Shown: positions 24,269 to 36,458, counted from the stretch's first letter. The stretch: DNA of 64,000 bases from Plantago major (GCA_026545765.1 CM048839.1:61067677-61131676); one strand, 5' to 3'. Translations and numbers: made by a program. Notes: generated by a model not told the origin, from the sequence alone.

Positions 24269-25153
24269 TGTCACGCCGCAAAACCAAATCACTTTGGCGC
24301 GACCGGCCATCTATCGTGAGATGGGCTCATGCCAAGACGAAGCCTTCCTTTAATCTTCATATCAATTACACTAACTCAGAGTGGTACAACAGAGTATCTA
24401 AAATTCCATAACTAAAGTACAACAATTACAAGTCCTCAAACAATTACAACTGGTCTAATACTACAAGTCATTTATATGATACAATATCAAGAAATACAAA
24501 TCAATTACTCCACAGTCTTCACTTAAATCCAACACCAATCAACCTGCCACAACTCCGAAGTACCTTCATCCAAAGTCACTTACTAAATATATGAAAGGGG
24601 TGGGCAAGGGTGAGCCTCATTGACACTTCTACCGGATCAAGCAGAGTATTTCAAAGTATACATATACCATATATCCAAAATAATTTGCAGGGACACTTTT
24701 CAAAACAATAACAATTCATATTTAGCTCAATCAGACAATGCACTACAGCCACACGAACCGTGGTGGCACACAGGTCGGCTTTCACATAACAATAACAATG
24801 CCCTACTAAAGAGATAACATAACAATGGGAGATCTCCAAAAGCACGACATTCCCTCGAAAGGGCCAAACAATTCATAGGCATATCGATGAGCATAAAACA
24901 TATTTTTCAATCCATGATTTTGAACAAAACACTTTTCACAAATCATAATCACAATAAAACATTTATGGGTGCACATTCTTAATCCTTTTCGAATAGACTA
25001 TTATACCAAGTTCCATTCCTTGATATAATAACCATAAGTAGTTTGTAAAATTATAAAACGATAGATATATACTATAACAATAAAATATAAGCAAAAGTGT
25101 CAAATAAACCACCTTAGCTCGAATCCAATAAATTGCTATCGAATTGATGTATC
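24269..25153 (+). repeat. possible LTR F, left part
   Basis: It begins TGTCACGCCGC, followed by an inverted GGCGCGAC word, a start commonly seen in plant gypsy LTRs. No ORF is supported. Copy B interrupts it at 25154. The proposed right part is 41247-41871. The match between halves cannot be tested without a complete copy. Confidence 0.35.
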
Positions 25154-26758
25154 TATTAGGAATATCTGTTTAGATTTTGATCAGCAACCTAATGACTTAT
25201 CTTAGCTCAGAAAGGTGGTTAGTACTCTTGGTTCACTTGAACACTGTAAAAGAGGAAAATCACTAAGTATGTTAGTCTAGCAAATCTTGTATAGGATGTT
25301 AGGTCTCTGAATGTAATTTTTATATCTTTCAAGAAGACCAAGAAGAAGGCATCCAGCAGGAGAGGTCAACAAATTTTGAAGTTTTGAAGACTGCACAAGA
25401 TTGCCGAAGACGAAGGTCATCAGATACCTATGTCCAGATATCTTGAATAAACAAGTGTTTTTTAATAAACAAGTTTTGCAAAAGATATCTGAGAACACAA
25501 GGTTTCTGAACGAGGAAAAGTGCCCACAGATATATACACTAAGATACCCTGGATAAAACTATGTTTCTGGGAAACAATATTTCAACAGGTATCTGGAGAT
25601 GTGAAGGTCTCTGCAAATGGACATGCAATGCTTCAGAAAGCGTGCATAGTTCCGTTGGCACTACAGGACAAAAATAGTACAATGCAATAAATGCGCAGAC
25701 AGAGACATCTGAACAAAAGAGAAAATCTCTGAAAAAAGACAACGTCTTCTACAGTACTATTTACAGATATCAATAGTTTGAATTTCAGTAAGCCTAACGG
25801 ATACTATTCAAACGGCATGATTTTCAACTATAACTATCAACACTTGGAATGCTTGAAACACACACCAAGAACTTACATCTACGAACTTATTCTTTCAAGC
25901 ATACAAGCCTTAAATCTACTTATTCACTAGCTTACTGTTGTGACCAAACTCTTGAATTCCAAGTAGCACGAAAGTTCTAAGTGTCCTGATCCTTAACAAG
26001 CATTGTTATCTGTGAAGGTGTTGAATCAAAAGATCAAGTATCTAAGTTTCATTCTCCAGAACATTTAACATAGACTTGGGTCAGTAAAGAACATATCACC
26101 ACACATTGTGAAGTGTGTTAAGTGATTCTTATTCTATAGAGTATTCCTATATAACTGAGAAAGTTATTAAGACTACTCACCTAACAAACTACCTTAACCA
26201 AACACCTTAAACGGCGTGGAGTACAGGAAATACTTAGTTTGGGAAACTAAGGAATAACTCCAACGTTACTGAGCATAGGAAGCACTTAGTTTGGGAAACT
26301 AAGGAATATCTCAAAGGTTTCTGAGTACAGGAAGTACTTGGCTGAGAAAACCGGGGAATAACTCAGGGGGAACACTTGGTTGGGAACCTAGTGTAAAAGG
26401 AAATCAAGGGATAAGTTTATTGTAAGGAGAACTCAATATCTATCTAGGTGAATTTCAAGTCCTGAGAAAGGGCGAGTGGATTAGTTGAGGGATTACGCCA
26501 CCCTCAGATACCACTATAAAGATCTGTGTTTTTACTTTCTGCAACTTATCACTTGCTTTATTTACCTTGCTGAATATTTACACACTTATATCTTGCTGAG
26601 GACGTGCACTTATCACAGAAAAGTCTTCCGCTCTCTGAAATTAAGTATCAGATATCTTCACAGATATTTGAGAAATTGTGTTTATCGACAAAAGTTGTAA
26701 AAGACTATTCACCCCCCCCCCCCTCTAGTCTTTTCCTTTGTCATTATCTGGACCAACA
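25154..26758 (+). repeat. 5' LTR of copy B
   Basis: It starts TATTAGGAATATC (TG changed to TA) and ends GGACCAACA at 26758, directly before the primer site. It contains the repeated GAAGCACTTAGTTTGGGAAA blocks near 26225-26330 and a run of 11 or so C residues near 26712. Its length of 1605 bp compares with 1599 bp for the 3' LTR. Confidence 0.92.
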
Positions 26759-26760
26759 AG

Positions 26761-26772
26761 TGGTATCAGAGC
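26761..26772 (+). promoter_or_regulatory. primer-binding site of copy B (initiator Met-tRNA)
   Basis: TGGTATCAGAGC lies two bases after the 5' LTR and is complementary to the 3' end of initiator Met-tRNA. Confidence 0.95.
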
Positions 26773-26876
26773 GGGAGGTTCCCAAGCCTTCTGCACTGAA
26801 CCTAGATCCCAGATAAGTGCCCACTAACTGCTTTTCACCTACACTTTATTTGTCTGTTTAGTGTGTTTGCTGCAGG

Positions 26877-29442
26877 ATGTCTTTATGTGACGCTTCAATT
26901 CTCAAGCCATAGAACTATGAGAAATGGAAGAACAACATGATGCTCCACCTAGAAGCCATCAGTGACGAAATGATCGAAGTAATAAAGAATGGCCCCATAG
27001 TCATTCAACAACTCAAGCAGATCATAGAGGTTTCTAATGGTAGAGACAGAGTTCCCACTGATGAAGAACCAAGTGGTGGTTCCTCACAAACAGGTGCGTC
27101 AACTAGTGGAAGACCTACTGTTCAAGTTGTTTATGAGCCAAAGCCCAGAGAGCTCTGGTCAACGGAAGATGCCAAGAGAAATCGACTAGATGGTCAGGCT
27201 CGCAATATCATCATACGTTCCACTCCAGAGCACATACAGTGTAAACTGTGGGATGCAAAAATGGTGAAAGTGGCCTGGCAACTGATTGAAGAAATCTGTG
27301 CCGGCACTTAGAAAACAAAGGAAAATAAGTTTGAAGTTTTGAAGCTTAAATTCCAAAACTTTAAGCAAGGTCCCATAGAGACTCTTGAAGAACTAGATTT
27401 CTAATTTACAACACTGATGAGTGAAATGGCTGCACTTGGTGAAAGTGAGAGATACTCTAACCCTGAAAAGGTTAAGACTATCGTGAGAAGCTTGAATCAA
27501 AACTGGGAACATACTCAGTATTTTTATTTCAACCAAGGAATGCCAAATATCACTCCAGTAAAACTCTTTTCCCACTTAGCTACTCTCAACTATGAAACTA
27601 CTCAGAGAGAACAAATAATTGCTGAGAAAGTTCACAATGTTGCTTTAGTAACACAAGGTACTTCTGAAAAGAAGGATACCAAGGAAATGACTGAGGAAGA
27701 TGCTCTTGCTGTAAAGCAAATGAGAAAATATGTCAGTTGGGAGATTGAGAGAAGAAAAGCCAAAGAGAAGCTGAAAAAGCATCTTGGCTCAAATTATCAC
27801 CAGTACAAAAATATGCAGCTGTCAACCTTGCTGAACAAGCCGGCTCAGCAAGCATCTAGTACTGAGGAAGCAGAAATCGAAAACAATATCTATTTTTATT
27901 GTCAGAAACCTGATCATTTTAAAAGAGACTGCCCTGTTTTCAATAAGCTAAAGACAGGTGACAAGAAAGATAGAAAAAACTTCAAGAGAGGTCAGAGAGC
28001 TATGCTCACTGAAGAAAGGAAAAAGATTCAAATCCAACTGGATGCTCTTGATATTGAGTCAGAATCTGAGGAAGAAGATTCAGATGTCTCCAAACTACCT
28101 TCTCCAGAATTATGTGGCATCACTCATGAATTGGTTGACTTTAGTCAAAAGAAAAGGGAATTATGTGGGGTTGCTGAGGAGATCTATCCAGATTGCTCCA
28201 ACATTGAGCCTTGCCTAATAGCTGACGAGGTAACTAACATTTCTCAATTCATAAATTATGAGATTGATGAGGAAGAAATCAGAAATTTAGAATATCTCAG
28301 AAGAGACCTTGATCTCTACAAAAGAGAATTTCAAATGATCCGAGCTAGAGCCGACATTTTTGAAGAAGAAAAGAATTCTCTTGAAAAGGAAAATTCACAA
28401 TTACTCAAGACATCTGAGAACAAGGATGCTGAAAATGCATTTCTCAAAGCACAGATATCTGAGACGGAGAAGTCACACAGAAAGGCAATGGACATACTCC
28501 AAAAGGAAAACAAAAACCTTCTTTCTGGAAATGAGAAACTCAAAAAGAAAGAACTATCTTTTCAATCCTATGCCAAAGCTAGTGACACTCTTACTGAAGT
28601 ACACTCTTATTTAAGAGATCCTTCAGAAAAGGGAGGACTTGGGCTGAACACACAAACAAATAGTTCTACTACTCTGAATAAGAGTGACGAAAGAATAACA
28701 TTTGTTAGTGCTCAACAAGATGGTTCTCAAATAACCTACAGCATTGGTCAGAAAGCTAAGGTTGTTGACAAAGCAAAGGCAGTCGCGACCAAACCTTTGT
28801 GGGAAAAACAAGTCCAAAAGAAAACTGTTGGGAATGTTTCTGTAAAGAAACATAACGTTTTCTGTTGGGAATGTTTCTGTAAAGAAATATCACCCACAGT
28901 GCTCTGTCTCTCAGAAAGGAAAAATTGCAGGAGCAGGCAAATTTTCCAACATCACGTTTTCTGGAAAGAAAGACGTTCTAAAGACTAGCAAAGCTGCTGA
29001 GAAGAGCACTCAGACAGCACCAGGTGCTCGAAATGGCATTGACTATAAAGCTATCGGGAAACAACGCGCTCGTGAGTATAAACAAGAGCAAGAACGATGG
29101 ATGAAAGCCAAGATTGCGCATAGCAATCATCAGAAGTGGAAGAAAGAACAGGTTATGACCACTCTGAATGCCAGGGCTAGAAGAAATCTGGCAAGGAAAG
29201 CTAAGTTTTCTGAAAAGCAGACTCAGCAATCTGACAGGTATCTGAAAGCACCACGAGGAGCCCCAAGGGACACACCAAGAAGGAAAATAGCTTTAAATGA
29301 TAATGACACTAATCATTTACCTAAAATTCCTCCTTATGTTCCAACAAGACAAAATAATACCCCAAGGAAGTTCATTCAGAAATGGATTCCTACGGGGAGA
29401 TTCTTTAGTCCAGAAGGTTCCATTGTTGGAATGAGAGCCTAA
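26877..29442 (+). pseudogene. gag of copy B (long, unspliced form)
   Basis: The ATG at 26877 starts MSLCDAS. In-frame stops lie at 26910, 27309 and 27402, and then a long frame opens from 27417. The nucleocapsid knuckle near 27895 reads YFYCQKPDHFKRDC, so the first zinc-binding Cys is Tyr. After GAG at 28229 the long form continues with a coiled-coil region (EEEIRNLEYLRRDLDLYKRE and repeated heptads to about 28560). A 37-bp tandem duplication at 28825-28898 shifts the frame. The frame after it (29101-29442) is Lys/Arg-rich and ends with TAA at 29440, 24 bases before pol. In copy D the coiled-coil part is also present. Confidence 0.88.
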
Positions 29443-29466
29443 CTCCATGTTTCCTGTCTTGTGCAG
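28230..29466 (+). other. retained intron in gag of copy B (1237 bp)
   Basis: The segment starts GTAACT after GAG and ends with TTTCCTGTCTTGTGCAG before AAC, a good donor and a pyrimidine-rich acceptor. Copy C has GAG joined directly to AAC (19230/19229) with flanking coding sequence conserved on both sides. Copy D retains the segment with donor GTAATC at 44975 on the minus strand. The intron is phase 0. Its coding content (coiled coil, basic tail and stop) would belong to the long Gag. Splicing would put gag in frame with protease. Confidence 0.85.
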
Positions 29467-32400
29467 AACACTCTGAGGAAGAACCCGAAGTGGCATTTTG
29501 ATAGTGGATATGGGAAGCACATGACAGGAGATAAAGCAAATCTGATTAACTACAGAAAATGCGATAAAGGACCAATTATTAGATTTGCTGGAGGGGATGA
29601 AAATCCAACCATAGGTTTTGGCAATCTGAAGTTTGGAGCTCTTACAATCTCTGAAGTACTACATGTAAAGGGATTGAAATATAATCTCCTAAGCATGAGT
29701 CAATTGGTAGACAAAGGGTACACTGTAAAGATCAAGTCAAAACTATGCAAAGTAATTGACAATGAGTCAAAGCAGACAGTCTTGGTTGCTAGGCGAAAAG
29801 GAAATCTTTATGTTGCTGACTGGGCATCAGCCACAACTGAAGAATGTCTCATGGTGAGTCAATCTGGCCACACTGAAGAAAACTGGCTATGGCATAAAAG
29901 AATGAGTCACTTGAACTTCAAAACTCTGAATAAGCTAGCCAAGAAAGAATTGGTGGTTGGTTTACCCAAAATGGTATATAGAAAAGATGGTATATGCTGA
30001 GCTTGCCAAATGGAAAAACAATCCAAAACATCTTTCAAGTCTAAAACTAGACACTCCAGTGAAAGGCCACTGCAAATTTTACATATGGATCTTTTTTAAT
30101 CCTCTGTAACTAGCTATGCAGGAAAGAAGTATGGTCTGGTTGTTGTTGATGATTACTCAAGATTCACTTGGGTTGTATTTCTCAAACAAAAATTTGATGC
30201 AAGGGTTGAGATACCCAACTTGCTGAATAAGCTTGAAGTCGTGAAAAATGACAAGGTATCTATAATCAGAACAGACCATGGTACTGAGTTTGTGAAGCAA
30301 TACATAAAAGAGTTTTGTACCTGCAAAGGTATACAGCATCAACTATCTTCAGTAAGGACACCACAACAAAATGGTGTTGCTGAAAGGAAGAATAGGACCC
30401 TAAAAGAAGCAGCAAGAACAATGCTTGCTGACACTGAAATAAGTGAAATCTATTGGGTTGAAGCTGTTAACACAGCCTGCTACACTCAAAATAGATGTTT
30501 GATTAATAAGCACCATGACAAAACTCCTTATGAACTTTTGATTGGTAGACCCCCTAGTATCAAACATCTAAGGGTGTTTGCGTGTATGTTTTGTTCTTAA
30601 CAATGGAAAAGAATACTTGAGAACATTTCAACCAAAAGCAGATGAAGGAGTATTTCTTGGTTATTCTCTGAATAGCAAAGCCTACAGAATCTACAACAAA
30701 AGAACGCAAAAGATTGAAGAATTTGTTCATGTAGTCTTCTATGAAGGAAACAAGAAAGTACTCTTGAATGAAGAACTCTCAGATAGGTTCAAAGAACTAA
30801 TGATTAAAGATTCTGAAGAAGAATCCTCAAAAGGAAACAACTCTGTCATTCACTTAGAGGATGAATCTGACGATGAAAAGCAACCATTGCTTAGTAACAA
30901 CCAGATGACTCTAAGACTTCCAATGAGAATTTCAGAAATGGAACAAGTTACTGAGAACCTTCATCATGAAGAGGTTTCTGAGAATGAGATTGCTAAAAAT
31001 CATATTCCAGATATCTCTAACACTGAAAAAGTGTCAGAAATCCATGGCATTTCCCATGTGCCAGATATCTCAGATACTGCACAAGTATCCTATCAAGATC
31101 ATATTGATTCACATTCAGATCAAAATGATATTGATCCTACTAGTTCAAAACCCATTATGAAATGGATAAGAAATCATCCTACCAAGGATGTGATTGGTCC
31201 TTTAGACCAAGGACTTAGAACTAGGAGAGCAATTGCTGACTCTCTTTATGGATGTTTCATCTCAAACATTGAACCTAAAACTATAGAAGAAGCATTGGAG
31301 GATCAAGATTGGATCTCTGCAATGCAAGAAGAGTTGGATCAATTTGAGAGAAACGAAGTCTGGAAACTGGTTCCATTTGTTGATGGAATATCTATAATTG
31401 GAACCAAGTGGGTTTTCAGAAATAAAATGAATGAGTCTGGTGAAATAACCAGAAACAAAGCAAGGTTGATTGCCAAAGGATTCACCCAGATAAAAGGACT
31501 AGATTTTGATGAGTCATATGCTCCAGTTGCAAGATTGGATGCAATTAGACTATTTCTAGCCTTTGCAGCTTATAATGGCTTTAAAGTTTATCAGATGGAT
31601 GTCAAAAGTGCATTCCTAAACGGTGAACTTGCTGAGGAAGTCTATGTTGAACAACCACCAGGCTTTGAGGTTTCCACAGAAAGTAGAATGGTTTATAAGC
31701 TTCAGAAAGCTCAGATGGATCAAACAGTTCAGAGCATGGTATGATACTTTAGCCAAATACTTGTTGGAAAGTGGATTCAAGAAAGGAGATGTTGATAAAA
31801 CACTCTTTACTTTGAACCATGAAGGGAAACTACTTTTAGTTCAAGTATATGTTGATGACATTATATTTGGATCTAAAGACAAGCAACTTTGTGAAGACTT
31901 TGCTGAACTCATGAAAAGTAAATTTGAGATGAGCATGATGGGAGAATTGAACTACTTCCTAGGATTACAAGTCAAGCAACTTAATGATGGAATATTCATT
32001 AGTCAAACAAAGTATGCAAATGATATGCTCAACAAGTTTAATCTAAAGCCTTCTGAAAAGAAAGCTAAGATACCTATGAGCATTGGAACAAAAATGACCT
32101 ATACTGAATCTGACAAGAGTGTTGAAGAACACAAGTATAGGAAATTGATTGGGTCTCTACTGTACCTCACTGCAAGTAGACTTGATATTCATTATGCAGT
32201 TGGAGTGTGTGCTAGATTTCAGACAAATCCAATGCAATCACACTACAACATTGCTATGAAAATATTAAGGTATGTAAAGGGTACTGTAGAAGTTGGATTG
32301 TGGTATCCAAAAGACAGTGGATTGAGTTTAGTTGGCTATTCGATGTCGACTATCTTTGGATCATTGCTTGATAGAAAAAGCACCTCAGGAACTTGTCAAT

Positions 32401-32864
32401 TTCTTGGTGCCAGATTAATATCATGGTTCAGCAAGAAACAAAACTCAATTGCCACATCCACCACAGAGGCTGAATATATTGATGCTGGGTGTTGTGCTTC
32501 ACAAATATTGTGGATACAACAACAACTCAGAGATTATGAGATCAATGAAGAGAAAACTCTGATTTTCTGTGACAACACAAGTGCTATTGCCATAACTCAG
32601 AATCCTAAGTTTCATGCAAGAACAAAGAACATTGATGTTAGACACTACTTCATTAGAGACCACGTTGAAAAAAGCAATATAGAGATACTCAAGATTGGTA
32701 CTGAAGACCAACTTGCAGATATGTTTACAAAGCCTTTGCAAGAAAGCAGGTTCTTAACCTTGAGACATAGTCTTGGGTTAATGGAGCTACCAAAGGAACT
32801 GAAAAGTTCTAATCTCAGAGATAGAAATTCAGAAAGGAGAAAGATATCTGGAATAGGCATCTAG
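29467..32864 (+). pseudogene. pol of copy B: protease, integrase, RT, RNase H
   Basis: The protease motif is WHFDSGYGKHMTGD. The pre-integrase block MSHLNFKTLNKLAKKEL, integrase core (LHMDLF, RTDHGTEF and QQNGVAERKNR), RT ([13 protein letters not shown] and VYVDDIIFGS) and RNase H follow. Defects: stops at 29998 and 30097, a 2-bp deletion near 30580, a 5-bp deletion near 31710 in RT, and a changed RNase H motif where GYSDADY is replaced by GYSMSTI near 32340. Compared with copy A, the last codons run on to 32864 because the KSSNL stop is changed. Confidence 0.92.
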
Positions 32865-33717
32865 ATATTCAAGAACAAAAAGGTATCTGAGACAGGAACT
32901 CAGTATGATTAAGAAGGGAAAAGAAGAGATAAGATATCTGGAACAGGAATCCAGAATATCAAAGACAAAAGGTGAAACACTTAGCAAAAAGATATCTGAG
33001 ACGGGTACTCAGATATCAAAGGTTGAATGGTAAAATGGCTATTTGAAGATTTTTTAGACAGGTACTCAATTATATAGATCTCCTAGTGAGGGGGAACACA
33101 AAAGAGAAATGTGGTACGACTGTATTCAGTCAACTACATCTCTGGTGTTTTGTATCTTTCCATTTATATGTTAAGCTACACACAGTCTCTGAACTAACTA
33201 CATAAGTCCAAAGACTGTCCCCTAGTCACAGAAAAGAGATGTGATTCAAAACGCCTTACGCCAAATTTTATTAATTGGGCATAATTACAATTACTGATTG
33301 TGATCATTGCTGAAGAAGCAATCGTGACCCTTGATGAAATGGGCGTTTGATCTTAACAGACTAGATCAATTCTTAGTAAAATAGTGGACTGTAAAAACAC
33401 AGACGTGGCCCACTAAGCATTTAATGCAAAACGAATTTTACCCACGCCTATCTGCATTTGCACGGATACATATGTACAAAATCAACTTGTATGTATATGT
33501 CTGTTGAGAGTGAAATGCTATATATATAGGATTTTGGCAAAAGAAATCACTTTCGCCTAATCTTACATTTGCCCTTTGCAAAAAAACAGCAAAATTCTGA
33601 AATCTCCCTGCAATTTTCTCTGCAACTACTGATTCCTTCTTAGTTTTTCTGAAAAGAATTACTAATCCTTTACCCTAATCTCTTTTCAAGTTTCAAAAAC
33701 TACTACTATTTAAATAG
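32865..33717 (+). other. spacer between pol and third ORF of copy B
   Basis: No ORF is supported. A perfect 10-bp inverted repeat with a 7-base loop lies at 32991-33017 (GATATCTGAG, ACGGGTA, CTCAGATATC), and related words recur near 32845, 32885, 32935 and 33060. From about 33090 the sequence matches the promoter-like region of copy A. Confidence 0.7.
33519..33528 (+). promoter_or_regulatory. TATA-like box before third ORF of copy B
   Basis: The TATATATATA run lies 199 to 190 bases before the ATG at 33718, as in copy A. The sequence after it is conserved and leads into an AT-rich leader. Confidence 0.4.
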
Positions 33718-35571
33718 ATGGCTCCCAAACGTGCTTCCACTCAGAAATCCCAAGCTACTACCTCTGGTACTGCTGAAAAGCAAGCACCAGTGTTGGTTAT
33801 CACGAACAATCGATTGATAGGAGACTTCAATCCTGATCATTGGACTTCAAATCACAGGATGATTTGTGGTGGTGCCATGATTGAGGAATACCTTGTTGCT
33901 GCAATAGAAAACCAGGCTGACAGGAAGTTGGTACTTGATATGCTTGAAAAGGCACAAATCAAGGGTTTTCTATCTACTTTTTCCAGTGGAGTTTCTTCAC
34001 TTGATGTACTGGAGTTTTACAACAACTCCACAATTATTTCCAAAGTCTCTGAAGGCACTGAGATAGAAGTCCAAGGATAGGAAATCTTGTTGGACGAAAC
34101 AGCTTTCTGTGAGCTGTTTGAACTTTAAAATCTTGGAAATGATTTTGAAATTGACACCAAGGATGAAGATCTCCTTGAGGGTGTCAAAAAGCTCTACAGT
34201 GATGTGTGTGATCTTGACAAGCCAGACACACCCATAGACTTTAAGCTTGCTGACATAAGGACCAGACATCTGTTGGTCCACTGGGATGTGTTGGCATGTA
34301 TCCTTCACAGATGCTTTGATGGTCTACAAGGAGGTGCTGACCAGATAAGCCAAGAACGCTGGATGATGATGTTCTTGTTGAATCAACAAAACAAAAGGCT
34401 GGAAAACCCTTTTAATTGGGGGAAGTACGCCTTCATGAAATTTGTGAAGAAGATACAAGGCTTTGAGCCTAAAATTATTAAGGGCCTTGCTGAGCCAAAA
34501 GCCACAGTAAGCTATGGATTGAAGATATGCTACTTACTGGAGTGCCTTGGCATTGAGCTCAGAGAGACGTCAGACATTGCCAATAGTAACCTACTCTACA
34601 AATATGAGTATACAAACATGATGAAAAAGGTTACTGCATCTCAGAAAGGTTCCAAGAAATGAAAGATTTATGAGGTATCTGAGGCATCTGTTGCGTCCAA
34701 AAAGCCCAGAACTTCACGAAAGAAGTCTGTTGGCAAATCAGAAGGCATACCCATTGTGGATGTCTACTCTCAGATATCTGTCGCCACTGCTGATGGACTC
34801 ATCAATGAAGATGAACTCATCAATGCTGCTAAGACCACAACTGATGAACTCATCAATGCTGCAGAGTGCCTTTCTAATGAACTTATCAATGCTGATAAAA
34901 GCAGTGAGAAACTTCAAACACTCTCTGCAGAAGCAGTAGGGATTGTTGATAATTCAGTCCCAGATTTCGATGAGGAATCTGAAGATGAGAGGGAAGCCAT
35001 AATCCCCAAGGTTGCTGAAAGAGAAACAAGTGCAGAGGTTGCTGAAAAGGCAAGTAGTTCAAAGGTTGTTGAAGAAGCAACTGTGTCCAAGGTCACTTGA
35101 CAAAACACACCATCAGAGCAAGTAACACTTAAGCATATTGAAGATGCTCTGATGAGTGGCAGCTTAGTGTTGGAGGATACTGCAATTGCCTCAACACTTA
35201 AAAATATGTCTCAAGCAGATCTGGATAGGCCCCATACAGCATCACCTTCTTCAACCAGATCAGAATCACCACACCAACCACAACAACCAATAGTGGATGC
35301 TGTTGAGATGATACTTGAGTTACAGCATGAGATACCAGCATCTTTCCTTGCTGAAGAAAATCCTGTAAATGAGCAGGTTCCCCAACTCAATGAGAGTGAT
35401 CAAACTGAGGCATCTGCTCAGAATGATCAACCAGGGGAGGCAACTGAGTTGCACACTCAGGATTGGTCCGAAGTACCTCAAACTTCCAACAAAGAAGTGG
35501 TCAAAGAACAACAAGACCAACGCATGGAAACTTCACAAGTTCCAGAGACCAGTCAAGCTGATAAAGCTCAG

Positions 35572-36458
35572 GTAGCTGAATGGTTTAACTCTTTACTTGT
35601 TATAACGTATGCTTAAATCTTGTTACTTATTAAAATTTCTTTTTTACAGGCTGAATTAGAAACAAAAGAACAAGAGAAAGCTGCAAAGCTTGCCTCAGAG
35701 ACTGAGAAGGAGGCTTCCATAGCCTCACCACTTAAGGAACATGAGCCTGTCTCACAGGTAGAAGATGGTTCCTTAAGATATAACATCTCAGATATGAACT
35801 TTATACACTTGACTAATACTCTTAAGTGTTTGTTTCTAATAGGCTCCAACTGAGAAGAAAAATGGAGAGACTGGAAAGTCTATCTCTTCAGAGAAGAATC
35901 CAGAGACTTCCAAGGTCTCTGAGAAACAAGTATCTGAACCTTCTGCAGAGAAGGTATTTCATTCAGATGCCTATAATCTTTAAAGACAAATCTCTAATCA
36001 TTTTTCTCAAACTGACACTTTCTACTTACAGGTTCAAAAAGAAGTAGAAGTTGATGGGGAATTGCCCACTCAATCCCCACAACCAATGAAAATTGATGAG
36101 GCATCAAAGCCTTCATCACAAGAAAACCTTCCAGAGACTGCACAAGTCTCTGAACGACAAGTATCTGAGCCTCCTACCGTGGAGTTAATTGACTTCTCAG
36201 ATATCTGAAATTGTCTAATGTAGTTTTCTTGCTCAAATTTTCTAAGTGTTATGTTTTTAATCTCAGGTTCAAACAGAAAGAAAGATCACTGAGGATCAGA
36301 CTTCCCAGTCTCCTCCTCATATCCAGATATATAAGGCACCTGGAACCTTAGTAGTCAAGTCATCTGAGCCTGTCACACAGGTAACTCAGATACCTTTCTA
36401 CTCTGAAGCCCAGATATCTACCATAGTTTTGAAACTAATTCAGAACTCTTTATTTCAG
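35572..36458 (+). other. five phase-0 introns within the third ORF of copy B
   Basis: The inferred introns are 35572-35649, 35758-35842, 35954-36031, 36185-36266 and 36381-36458 (78, 85, 78, 82 and 78 bp). The exons between them are 108, 111, 153 and 114 nt, as in copy A. The donor of the fourth intron is TT in B where A has GT; the third acceptor is AG in B where A has GG. So each copy has damaged one site and the other copy supports it. Confidence 0.82.

Noticed and set aside
27393-27575. Minus-strand ORF over gag of copy B, with similar ones on the opposite strand of gag in copies C and D
   Set aside because: Antisense shadow of gag; gag coding potential and motifs are on the other strand.
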